A stretch of 64,000 nucleotides of DNA from an uncultured Desulfobulbaceae bacterium (GTDB lineage Bacteria; Desulfobacterota; Desulfobulbia; Desulfobulbales; Desulfobulbaceae), in the NCBI GenBank assembly GCA_947259225.1, contig CAMYLK010000017.1, positions 1 through 64,000 on the forward strand. Direction: 5' to 3'. Shown here piece after piece: positions 27,624 through 35,649 of the stretch (positions are counted from its first letter, which is position 1; each line of letters starts with the position of its first letter). The position numbers and the translations under genes were made by a program. Below the pieces are notes generated by a model that searched no databases, was not told where the DNA came from, and was given only the letters and a program-made list of their open reading frames with translations.

Positions 27624-27764
27624 TTAAGTTTCTTCAGGCTGATCAGAATTATCTGTTTGAGCAGCATTCTTTTTTTCCAGCTTGCGTAGTCTCTTTTCTT
27701 CCTTTTTCTTTTTTTTAGCTAATTCTCTCTGCCTTTTTTCATAATTATAATTAGTTCTTGCCAA
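27624..27764 (-). CDS. Small Lys-rich conserved protein, TTG start
   Basis: A 46-residue protein read from TTG 27764, preceded by AAGGA at a spacing of eight bases. The sequence begins MARTNYNYEKRQRELAKKKK (TTG read as Met), continues with alternating Lys, Glu and Arg, and ends in an acidic tail (QPEET). This matches a family of tiny highly charged proteins widespread in proteobacteria, whose role is unknown to me. Its Lys-rich helix and size would suit an RNA- or ribosome-associated peptide. It is convergent with the solute-binding fragment and co-directional with the radical SAM gene upstream. Confidence 0.7.
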   Translation of the reverse strand: MARTNYNYEKRQRELAKKKKKEEKRLRKLEKKNAAQTDNSDQPEET

Positions 27765-27877
27765 TGTACTGTCCTTGTATTTGTGGAATTACAGGTATTT
27801 CAAAGGGAAACACCATTTCCTTTATTAGATCTTCTACCGAACATGTCCGGGGTTTATTATATTGGCCCCTGAAAAGT

Positions 27878-29380
27878 CTAACTCTCTTTGTAATCAATAG
27901 ACCGGGTTATGTCCAGTCGTTGTAAAATTTGTTCAAAGTGCTGGCCGAAAATGGCAAGCTCAATTGCCATGGGAACAGCCTTTCGTTTAAGCAGTAATGT
28001 TTTGGCCAGTAATTTCCAGTAATGAAAACGCGCTTTGGATTTTATACCGAGCTGCCAGATGCTTCTGAGCAGCGCGACAATGTCTTCTCTGGTTATCCTG
28101 GCTTTGACCGTGGGGCGATAATTTCTCAGGAAGGTATTGATCCTCTGGTAGTATTGTTTCCGGGAATACAGGTTCGTGAGCAGCTTCCTGTACCCATCAA
28201 GAAGTTTGTCTCTGTCCATGACTGGCTGAAAGTTCAAGAAGCCGTCCGTGTTTTCACCACTCGCATCGCTGAGCAACCGTCCTTCTGCTTTCAGGCGGTG
28301 CCAGAGGCGGGTCTGGGGCAGAGCAGTTAAAAGGCCTACCATTGCAGTGACGATACCCACCTGCTGGATGAATGATATCTGCATTTCAAAAATATTTTCC
28401 GGGTCACTGTCAAAGCCGACGATGAAGCCTCCCATTACCTGCATTCCATGTCGATGAATAATGTCAACAGCTTCCGCGAGGTCGTTCGAAGTGTTCTGAT
28501 GTTTATCACATTCCTGTAAACTTTCTGTGTTGGGGGACTCAACCCCGACAAAAACCTTGAAGAAATTGGCCTTGCTCATGAGCTGCATCAGTTCCTCATC
28601 CCCGGCCAGATCAATGCTTGCCTCGGTGAGCAGGGTAAAGGGATATTTGTGCGCCTTTTGCCAGTCGGCCAGAACAGGAAGTACCTGCTTCACTTTCTTT
28701 TTATTGCCGATGAAGTTGTCATCAACAATAAACACCGATTTACGCCACCCGGCATCACAAAGTGCCTGGAATTCCCGGACCACCTGCTCCGGGGTTTTTG
28801 TCCGGGGGATCCTGCCGTTCATGATGACAATATCGCAGAATTCACAGTTGTAGGGACAACCTCTGGAATACTGCACCAGCATGGTAGCATAATTCTTCAT
28901 ATTGATAAGAGGCCAGAGCGGAATTGGCGTCCGTGTGATATCCGGTTTAAGGCCACTCGTATAAAGAGGCCTGGGGTGACCGGCAGCAAGGTCGTCAAGA
29001 AATTGCGGCAGGGTGATTTCCGCTTCGTTCAGGACAAAGTGGTCAACGTCCTGATACTTTTCATGCTGCGTAGTGAAGAGCGGTCCTCCGGCCACTATTT
29101 TCCTGCCGATTTGCTTACACCTGTGGATGATTTCAGCAGCGCTTTTTGACTGGACAAGCATTGCACCAAGAAAAATAATATCTGCCCAGGCGATATGTTC
29201 ATCCTTCAACTCCTCTACATTCAGGTCGACAAGTCTTTTTTCCCAGGTGTCTGGGAGGAGGGCGGCAACCGTTAACAGACCCAGGGGCGGGAACGCGGCC
29301 TTCTTGGAAACAAACTTCAGGGCGTGTTTGAAGCTCCAGAACGTATCCGGATATTCAGGGTAAAGGAGTAATATTTTCAT
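27878..29380 (-). CDS. B12-binding radical SAM protein (DUF4070 type)
   Basis: A protein of 500 residues. Residues 1-140 form a cobalamin-binding-like Rossmann domain (LLYPEYPDTFWSFKHAL, VAGGPLFT). The radical SAM core follows with the cluster motif RGCPYNCEFCDIVIMNGR (CxxxCxxC) near residue 175, then VDDNFIGNKKKVKQVL. The last 150 residues (LLDGYRKLLTNLYSRKQYYQR) match the DUF4070 tail found on such proteins. The substrate is unknown; relatives act on lipids or tetrapyrroles. It is not a sulfatase maturase, which has a SPASM-type tail. Its leader contains a cyclic di-GMP riboswitch, so its expression should follow that second messenger. Confidence 0.88.
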   Translation of the reverse strand: MKILLLYPEYPDTFWSFKHALKFVSKKAAFPPLGLLTVAALLPDTWEKRLVDLNVEELKDEHIAWADIIFLGAMLVQSKSAAEIIHRCKQIGRKIVAGGPLFTTQHEKYQDVDHFVLNEAEITLPQFLDDLAAGHPRPLYTSGLKPDITRTPIPLWPLINMKNYATMLVQYSRGCPYNCEFCDIVIMNGRIPRTKTPEQVVREFQALCDAGWRKSVFIVDDNFIGNKKKVKQVLPVLADWQKAHKYPFTLLTEASIDLAGDEELMQLMSKANFFKVFVGVESPNTESLQECDKHQNTSNDLAEAVDIIHRHGMQVMGGFIVGFDSDPENIFEMQISFIQQVGIVTAMVGLLTALPQTRLWHRLKAEGRLLSDASGENTDGFLNFQPVMDRDKLLDGYRKLLTNLYSRKQYYQRINTFLRNYRPTVKARITREDIVALLRSIWQLGIKSKARFHYWKLLAKTLLLKRKAVPMAIELAIFGQHFEQILQRLDITRSIDYKES

Positions 29381-29485
29381 GATAAATGGTTTCCTTGAGA
29401 TGATAAAGCCGCAGGGAGAGGTCAGAATGCCGGTGGAGGTAGTGTGTAAAAGTCAGTGGTTTCGTTACATAGTCCCAAAAATAAA

Positions 29486-29573
29486 AGCCGGGCGACCTTG
29501 CTCCAAGGCAACCCGGCTGTCTTTACAGATCCGTTGTTTTCCGACCCTGCCTCTCGGCAGGTATGGCTTTCTC
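29486..29573 (-). promoter_or_regulatory. Cyclic di-GMP-I (GEMM-I) riboswitch with terminator
   Basis: Read on the minus strand, AAAGCCATACC is followed by a hairpin (CTGCC/GGCAG) and GGGTCGGAAAACAACGGATCT, and the 3' element GACAGCCGGGTTGCC closes the aptamer, as in class-I cyclic di-GMP riboswitches of Geobacter-like genomes. The same GCCGGG...CCTTG strand pairs with CAAGG...CCCGGC and then meets a T-rich run (29479-29518), forming an intrinsic terminator that overlaps the aptamer. This is the usual switch geometry. It lies about 100 bases before the radical SAM start codon. The call is by consensus reading, not covariance search. Confidence 0.85.
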
Positions 29574-29797
29574 TCAGTACAAAATAATAATTCTTATTTA
29601 TTAATTATACTCTACTTGTCAATTAATAGCAAAACCGGCACGAAGACCTCTGAACAGGTTACTAGAGGCTTCTCTCGATTTTAATTCGCTTGAAAAAGCG
29701 CGTAATATACAATAACACTTGCAGGTGCATATTATAGTCTGCTCTTATGGCCGGCTGTTTAAATCCAAATGTTCAGTACCGACAACTATCACAAGAT

Positions 29798-31093
29798 ATG
29801 AGCAAAGCTCCCCAACGGGCCAGCCGCAGGTCTTTTACAGATCTGGTGGTTCATATTCACCCCCGGGCCGTGCCGGAGGATACCCTGCGCTTTACCTTGA
29901 GCTGGGGAATGGGCGGCATGTCTGCCATGCTGATATTTCTCCTGTTTATCACGGGAATACTCCAATTATTAACCTACGAACCTTCTGTTGCCGGGGCGTA
30001 TGGTTCTGTCCTGGCTATGTATGGGCAGGTACCGCTTGGCGGCTGGATCCGCAATATCCATCACTGGAGCGCTAACCTGCTGGTAATTGTTGCCATGTTC
30101 CACCTTCTGCGGGTCTTTTTAACGGGGGCCATCGGAACCGGACGACGGCTCAACTGGATCATTGGACTGGTACTGCTGTTCCTGGTTTTGGCCGCCAACT
30201 TCAGTGGTTATCTTCTTCCCTGGGACCAGCTGGCCTACTGGGCCGTGACCATCTGCACAAGTATGATTGCCTATTTACCTGGTATCGGGCCATGGCTTAT
30301 GGAGTTTTTTCGCGGTGGCACAGAGGTGGGGGGTGCTACGCTGGCCAATTTTTATAGTCTGCATATCGCCGTTATTCCCGCCACATTCGTCCTGTTCATG
30401 ATCTGGCATTTCTGGTTGGTTCGCAAATCTGGGGGATTGATCCAGAGAGAGACTGATAATGATACACCCGTTCAACGTGCTCCTGCCGTACCGGACCTGT
30501 TAGTTCGAGAAGCTGCCGTCGGGCTTGGCCTGGTTGCTTTTGTTATGCTCCTGTCCGTATATTGGGACGCTCCTCTTAACGAACAGGCCAACCCCGGTAT
30601 GAGTCCGAATCCAGCAAAAGCGCCGTGGTATTTTGTCGGTTTCCAGGAACTGCTGCTGCATCTGCATCCCCTCTTTGCTGTCTGTGTAGTGCCGGTACTG
30701 ACTGCTGCATTGCTGCTGTTCCTGCCCTTTTGGAAGGAAGCAGTGCTTCCGCAAGGGATCTGGTTTGGCGGAAAAGACGGACGAAAGCTTGCTCTGTGGT
30801 CTTGTGTTTCCGGCACCCTGCTCACATTTGCTTTGGTAATGGCGGACGATAAACTACTCCGTACAGTGGAAAGCGGGAGTGGCATGACAGATATAATCAG
30901 CCGCGGATACTTTCCTGTTGTATTGTTTATTCTGGCTCTTGCCGCGGGATACCAACTGCTGGTCCGTAAATGGAGATTTACCCGTGCTAAGGCTGTCATG
31001 GCCGGCATGCTTTTTTGCCTTGCTGTTCTGTTTGCCTTGACCATTGTCGGAGTCTGGTTTCGCGGATCTGGTATGAAGTTGATCTGGTTGTAA
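29798..31093 (+). CDS. Cytochrome b (b6-plus-subunit-IV-like) of a quinol oxidoreductase
   Basis: About 431 residues from ATG 29798; an upstream ATG at 29747 would add 17 residues without family character. Eight or more transmembrane helices are visible. Haem ligands are in NIHHWSANLLVIVAMFHLL (His 88 or 89 and His 102) and in LHIAVIPATFVLFMIWHFW. APWYFVGFQELL corresponds to the PxWY quinol site of the b6f/bc family, and the C-terminal four helices are fused as in the long delta-proteobacterial form. With the Rieske protein and octahaem cytochrome downstream it forms a membrane electron-transfer complex. No ribosome binding site is clear. Confidence 0.9.
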   Translation: MSKAPQRASRRSFTDLVVHIHPRAVPEDTLRFTLSWGMGGMSAMLIFLLFITGILQLLTYEPSVAGAYGSVLAMYGQVPLGGWIRNIHHWSANLLVIVAMFHLLRVFLTGAIGTGRRLNWIIGLVLLFLVLAANFSGYLLPWDQLAYWAVTICTSMIAYLPGIGPWLMEFFRGGTEVGGATLANFYSLHIAVIPATFVLFMIWHFWLVRKSGGLIQRETDNDTPVQRAPAVPDLLVREAAVGLGLVAFVMLLSVYWDAPLNEQANPGMSPNPAKAPWYFVGFQELLLHLHPLFAVCVVPVLTAALLLFLPFWKEAVLPQGIWFGGKDGRKLALWSCVSGTLLTFALVMADDKLLRTVESGSGMTDIISRGYFPVVLFILALAAGYQLLVRKWRFTRAKAVMAGMLFCLAVLFALTIVGVWFRGSGMKLIWL

Positions 31094-31234
31094 ATAGACA
31101 TGTTTACCACTGAAACTCAGCAAGAGGAATGTCTGGTGTTCGGAGAAATGACATTAACACGTAATATCAACAAGTTGTGCTTTGTGACACTCAAGTTAGC
31201 AAAAAATTAATGACTATCAGAATAAATAATTTCA

Positions 31235-31756
31235 ATGACTCAACCTGAAGAAAACACAGAAAAGAACACTCCTGAAAATACTTCCCGCAGGACATTTCTG
31301 AACCGTCTCTGGGCTGTTATTGGTGTCCTGGCCCTGGCCGAGTTTTGCTGGCTTGGTGTCTCGACAATGCGTTCCCGCAGGAACCGGCAGCAAGCTGTAA
31401 TGGAAGAAACCATCGTTGTCGTTGGCAGCATGGACAACTTTAAACCGAATACAGTCACCGCGATACCGCAGGGACAATTTTACCTGGCCTGCCTGGAGAA
31501 TGGCAGTTTTCTGGCCATGTCCCGCATCTGCACTCATCTTGGCTGTTCGGTTCCCTGGGATGAAGAGCAGCATAAATTTGTGTGCCCCTGCCACGGCTCA
31601 ACCTTCAACTTGATGGGTGAAGTGTTGACCGCGCCTGCACCCCGGCCGCTTGACACCTATCCGGTGCGGATTGAAAACAGAATTATCAAGGTAAACATAT
31701 CACAGACCCGCAAACGGGATCGGTTTGATCCCTCTCAAGCGACACGGTTAAGCTAG
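31235..31756 (+). CDS. Rieske [2Fe-2S] protein
   Basis: A protein of 173 residues. An N-terminal twin-arginine-like segment (SRRTFLNRLW, residue 18) leads into one membrane anchor (residues 25-43). The Rieske cluster motifs are complete: CTHLGC at 99-104 and CPCHGS at 117-122. It therefore carries a high-potential [2Fe-2S] cluster on the periplasmic side and passes electrons from the cytochrome b quinol site to a c-type cytochrome. It lies 141 bases after the cytochrome b gene and one base before the multihaem cytochrome gene. Confidence 0.93.
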   Translation: MTQPEENTEKNTPENTSRRTFLNRLWAVIGVLALAEFCWLGVSTMRSRRNRQQAVMEETIVVVGSMDNFKPNTVTAIPQGQFYLACLENGSFLAMSRICTHLGCSVPWDEEQHKFVCPCHGSTFNLMGEVLTAPAPRPLDTYPVRIENRIIKVNISQTRKRDRFDPSQATRLS

Positions 31757-31757
31757 G

Positions 31758-34061
31758 ATGAAAGATCCTGATACCAACAACAGCATAACTTCAAAATCGT
31801 GCCTTCAGCGTTGGGAATTGGCTGCTCTAGTTGCCGCTTTTGTCATTCTGGCAGCTCCATTTCTCTACCTTGCCAGGCATGATACAGCGCCTTTATCGCC
31901 TGAAGAAAAAGCAGTGTTTGCCGGTGCTGAAAAATGTAAAAAATGTCACCAGGCCGCCTATGACAAATGGAAAGGCTCGCATCATGACCTGGCCATGCAG
32001 CAAGCGACGGAGCTAACCGTACTTGGTGATTTCAACGATGCAGAATATACAGACCCATACAATTCGGTTACAAGCAGGTTTTATCGACGTGACAACAAGT
32101 TCTACGTTGAAACGGAAGGACCGGAAGGCCAGTCCGGCGAGTTTGAAATAACCCATACATTTGGAGTCTATCCTCTCCAGCAGTACCTGGTACCCTTTCC
32201 TGGCGGCCGCATGCAGAGCCTTAATATCGCCTGGGATGTGGAGAAGAAAACCTGGTACCGATTGCCCCCCTATGAAGTGCAGGGTCCGGACGACTGGCTG
32301 CACTGGACCAGGGGCGGGCAAACCTGGAACGGTATGTGTGCAGAGTGTCATTCCACCCGCCTGGTCAAAGGGTATAATCCTGACAGCAGCGTCTACCAGA
32401 CAACCTGGTTCGAGATCAATGTTGGTTGCGAGGCCTGCCACGGTCCGGGTTCAAATCATATAACCTGGGCGGACCACCCGCCTTTTTCCAGGTTACCGGT
32501 TGAAAATTACGGCCTGGAAGTCCACACTAATACACTTGACCCGGACAAGCAGATAGTGCTGTGTGCCCCGTGCCACTCCCGCCGTTTCCAACTGGGTGAC
32601 AACCGGCACGAACAGGGTGAACTCCTGGATTTCATGGTACCCAGCATCCTGGAAGAAGGCCTTTATTACCCGGACGGCCAGATTCAGGAAGAGGTATATG
32701 TCTACGGCTCCTTTACCCAGAGTAAGATGTACCGGCACGGCGTGCGCTGCAGTGACTGTCATGATATGCACAGCCTGAAGCTCCATAAGGAGAAAAACGA
32801 CCTCTGCCTGCAGTGCCACCGGACTGAAATCTATGATTCCAAGGTGCATCACTTTCACAAGCGCGAACATGAAGGCAAACCCAGTGACGGCTACCTCTGC
32901 GTTAAGTGCCACATGCCGGGACAGTATTACATGGGTATTGATTACCGCCCGGACCACAGCATCCGCATCCCTCGTCCCGACCTGAGCAAGGAGCTGGATA
33001 CGCCCAACGCCTGCTCTGCCAAAGGATGCCATGATGATAAATCACTGGACTGGAACATCGAGCATTACACAAAATGGTATGGAGAAACCCGCAAGCCGCA
33101 TTATGGGACAGTTATAGCTGAAGGACGGTCAAGAAGCCCTGAAGCGGTGGATGAGCTCATCCGGCTGGCCGAGGATACTTTGCTGCCGGCAATTGTCAGG
33201 GCTACCGCCCTGTCTCTATTGCGGAATTATCAAGGAGAGGCAACCGTGGCTGCTTTTAAGAGGGCACTGGAAGATGACAATGCCCTCTTACGCTATACTG
33301 CTCTTCGTAATCTGGACAATCTTGACCAGGAAAACCGGCTCAAACTTGTCGCGCCCAAGCTGTACGATCCGGTGAAGGCTGTCCGGCTGGAAGCTGCTCT
33401 TGTGCTTGCCACAGTTCCTCGTGATTCAATCCGCCAGGATGACAGGGACCCGCTCGATAAGAATTTGGAAGAGTACCGTCAGGCCATGCTCTACAATGCG
33501 GATTTTGCCGCCCAGTGTTTCAACCTGGGGAACCTGGCTTCCAACCTGGGCAACAAGCAGGAGGCGATTGAATATTACCTTCAGGCTATAGAGATCGATG
33601 ACCTGTTTTATCCGGCCAAGGTCAATCTTGCCATGGCATACAATCAGGCAGGGAAAAATGACGAGGCAAGAATATTGCTTCAAGAAGTTATTTCAGAACA
33701 TCCTGAACTCTATGAAATTGCCTATTCCCTTGGTTTGCTCCATTCGGAAATGAATAACTACGAAGAAGCTGCAGAATACCTGGGCAGGGCGGCAGACGGT
33801 ATGCCGAGCTACACACGTGCCCGCTATAACCAGGCTCTTGCCCTGCTTAAGCTGCAGCAATGGGAGGCAGGAGAAACTGCTTTGAACAAGGCCCTGCAGG
33901 TGGAGCCCGCAAACAGGGAATACTTTGTCACCCTGGCAAATTTTTATATCAATTTCAGGCAGACTGAAAAGGCCAAAAGACTGGCTATTAAAACATTAGA
34001 AAAAGTACCGGACCATCCGGATGCTCAAGAATTATTGAAAATGCTGGACAGTGGCAGATAA
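31758..34061 (+). CDS. Octahaem c-type cytochrome with HEAT and TPR regions
   Basis: A protein of 767 residues. A membrane anchor lies at residues 19-40. Seven CxxCH haem sites follow (from KCKKCH at 60 to LCVKCHM near 385) plus one CxxxxCH site (CSAKGCH), so eight c-type haems are expected. Residues 445-560 contain a HEAT-like block (RATALSLLRNYQGEATVAAF), and residues 580-760 are TPR units (FNLGNLASNLGNKQEAIEYY). It resembles the cytochrome c554 group. In the operon it would take electrons from the Rieske protein; the TPR part could dock a soluble partner. The start codon is one base after the Rieske stop. Confidence 0.9.
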   Translation: MKDPDTNNSITSKSCLQRWELAALVAAFVILAAPFLYLARHDTAPLSPEEKAVFAGAEKCKKCHQAAYDKWKGSHHDLAMQQATELTVLGDFNDAEYTDPYNSVTSRFYRRDNKFYVETEGPEGQSGEFEITHTFGVYPLQQYLVPFPGGRMQSLNIAWDVEKKTWYRLPPYEVQGPDDWLHWTRGGQTWNGMCAECHSTRLVKGYNPDSSVYQTTWFEINVGCEACHGPGSNHITWADHPPFSRLPVENYGLEVHTNTLDPDKQIVLCAPCHSRRFQLGDNRHEQGELLDFMVPSILEEGLYYPDGQIQEEVYVYGSFTQSKMYRHGVRCSDCHDMHSLKLHKEKNDLCLQCHRTEIYDSKVHHFHKREHEGKPSDGYLCVKCHMPGQYYMGIDYRPDHSIRIPRPDLSKELDTPNACSAKGCHDDKSLDWNIEHYTKWYGETRKPHYGTVIAEGRSRSPEAVDELIRLAEDTLLPAIVRATALSLLRNYQGEATVAAFKRALEDDNALLRYTALRNLDNLDQENRLKLVAPKLYDPVKAVRLEAALVLATVPRDSIRQDDRDPLDKNLEEYRQAMLYNADFAAQCFNLGNLASNLGNKQEAIEYYLQAIEIDDLFYPAKVNLAMAYNQAGKNDEARILLQEVISEHPELYEIAYSLGLLHSEMNNYEEAAEYLGRAADGMPSYTRARYNQALALLKLQQWEAGETALNKALQVEPANREYFVTLANFYINFRQTEKAKRLAIKTLEKVPDHPDAQELLKMLDSGR

Positions 34062-34124
34062 TATATTGAAAGACTTTGACTGCTGTTTGCACTAATAAGC
34101 AGAGAGAAATCAGCTATAATAAAA

Positions 34125-34160
34125 AGCCCTTCCTGTAATTCACAGGAAGGGCTTTTTTAT
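34125..34160. terminator. Strong hairpin terminator
   Basis: A 12-bp perfect stem (AGCCCTTCCTGT with ACAGGAAGGGCT, five-base loop) flanked by A-run and T-run. It lies between the convergent multihaem cytochrome and di-haem peroxidase-like genes and can serve both. Confidence 0.92.
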
Positions 34161-34192
34161 TTTGGAATGAACAAAAAGATGCCTTTTTCCTT

Positions 34193-35449
34193 TTAAGGCT
34201 GATACCCGTCTGAAAGTGTTTTCAGGAAAGCAACTATAGCTGCTTCCTCTTCAGGGGTTAACCCCAGGTCACCAAGCTCATCCGAGTTAACATTTTCTGA
34301 GACTTCCGGAGGTGGCCAGCAATCTGACGCCATTGCCTCTGCTTCCGTATAAGCACCGGGACACTCGTCTTTCACATCCCGGGTATTATAGAAATGAACA
34401 ATTCCTTCCAGGCTTTTAAAATAACCATTATGGCCAAACGCCTTCACAAAAAATTCATCTGGCCGTAAATCAACGTTGCGTAAAGTAGGCACCTTATGCT
34501 TGCCCATTTCCTCCTCGTAAACTTCTTCAGGATAGCCGGCTGACTCAAGAAAACCTCCCAAACCCGGGTCGACGAACGCTGGTGAAATACCTGCAGGATT
34601 TTCAGGGTTTTGGGGTATGCCTAAGTTGTCAAAAGTAAAATCAGTGAAAAGAGGCTCCTTGCCAAAACTGAGGTGGCACAGGCGGCACTTTCCTTTTCCT
34701 TTGAAGAGCCTGAAGCCACGTTGTTCTTTCCTGGTGAGCTTGGTCACCCCTGATTTTGCGTAATCAAACTTGGATGTAAAGGCGTTCACCTCAGGTGAGC
34801 CTTCATAGGCTGCAACAGAAAGCCCGATATTACCGAATGCCCAGTCGGACGTGGTCCTGTCTTCAGCAGATAAGCTGACCGTTGTTCCCTCACTGGCACA
34901 CACAACCTCGATGTCGCTGGGCCAGGTTATATCGCAAACTTCCGGGCCCCAAACATCTTGAATTGTTACAGGGTAACTCGCGGTGCAGACGAAATAGACG
35001 ACACAGGCTGAGTCGGGTAATGCCTGCTCGGCCGGATTGAGAAAAGGCCCCAGTGCCTGGTCCGCAGCTGGATTGCCAAGTATTTCGCCTGTAGCACGTC
35101 CATCCCAGAAATTGCCGCCGGTAAACAACCCCTTTTTGTCCATGTGAAAAATTGGACTTAATGTGGCATAAGCTGCACTCGGAGGTTTTCGATCGCCAAA
35201 CCGGCCGGCAATTGATCCTTCGTAAACCGAACCAATTTCATTGATGAGCGATATCGGGCCGGTCCAACCTGCTTCAGGCCCATGGCAAGCAGCGCAGGAC
35301 TGATTCCCGTTAATTGACAAATCCTGATCAAAAAAAATCGCTTTCCCCAGCTTTTCTTTAGGCGTCAATTGAATTTCTTCTGTTACGGCATGTACAGCTG
35401 AGAATCCACATACCGAGAGTGCTAAAAATAAAACAATCCCCTTTCTCAT
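34193..35449 (-). CDS. Di-haem cytochrome c peroxidase/MauG-like protein
   Basis: A 418-residue exported protein with signal peptide 1-21. Haem site one is CAACH at 52-56 and haem site two CRLCH at 255-259. Flanking signatures (LGKAIFFDQDLS, KVPTLRNVDL, FGHNGYFKSLEGIVHFYNTRD) are those of the cytochrome c peroxidase/MauG family. An insert at about 149-190 brings four extra cysteines (149, 155, 172, 184) not usual in the family. A peroxidase or oxidative-modification role in the periplasm is expected. The gene is preceded by a cyclic di-GMP riboswitch. Confidence 0.88.
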   Translation of the reverse strand: MRKGIVLFLALSVCGFSAVHAVTEEIQLTPKEKLGKAIFFDQDLSINGNQSCAACHGPEAGWTGPISLINEIGSVYEGSIAGRFGDRKPPSAAYATLSPIFHMDKKGLFTGGNFWDGRATGEILGNPAADQALGPFLNPAEQALPDSACVVYFVCTASYPVTIQDVWGPEVCDITWPSDIEVVCASEGTTVSLSAEDRTTSDWAFGNIGLSVAAYEGSPEVNAFTSKFDYAKSGVTKLTRKEQRGFRLFKGKGKCRLCHLSFGKEPLFTDFTFDNLGIPQNPENPAGISPAFVDPGLGGFLESAGYPEEVYEEEMGKHKVPTLRNVDLRPDEFFVKAFGHNGYFKSLEGIVHFYNTRDVKDECPGAYTEAEAMASDCWPPPEVSENVNSDELGDLGLTPEEEAAIVAFLKTLSDGYQP

Positions 35450-35482
35450 TCTTCCCCCCTTTTTTAATAAGTTAACTGCTAC

Positions 35483-35573
35483 AAAAAAACCGGGCCACCT
35501 GGCTTAAGGTGACCCGGCTGTCTGACAAGACCCGTGGCTTTCCGTCCCTGTTTTTCAACAGGTTTGGCTTTAT
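35483..35573 (-). promoter_or_regulatory. Cyclic di-GMP-I (GEMM-I) riboswitch with terminator
   Basis: Read on the minus strand the leader has AAAGCCAAACC, a hairpin (CTGTT/AACAG), GGGACGGAAAGCCACGGGTC and AGACAGCCGGGTCACC, a very close match to the class-I cyclic di-GMP aptamer. CCGGGTCACCT then pairs with AGGTGGCCCGG followed by TTTTTTT (35482-35519), an overlapping terminator. It is about 35-120 bases upstream of the di-haem peroxidase-like gene and is clearly related in sequence to the element at 29486-29573. Confidence 0.9.
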
Positions 35574-35649
35574 CTTATACCTACTTGTATTAATTATACT
35601 GTTTTGAGAAAATGAAAGTCAAACCTTGTTACGATTGCAACACGAAATT

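Noticed and set aside
27878..29380. Radical SAM gene as anaerobic sulfatase maturase for the arylsulfatases
   Set aside because: It has a B12-type N terminus and a DUF4070 tail, not the SPASM-type Cys clusters of the maturase.
32440..32470. GGTTCAAATC word like a tRNA T-loop
   Set aside because: It lies within the octahaem cytochrome frame, next to a CxxCH codon run, with no cloverleaf.
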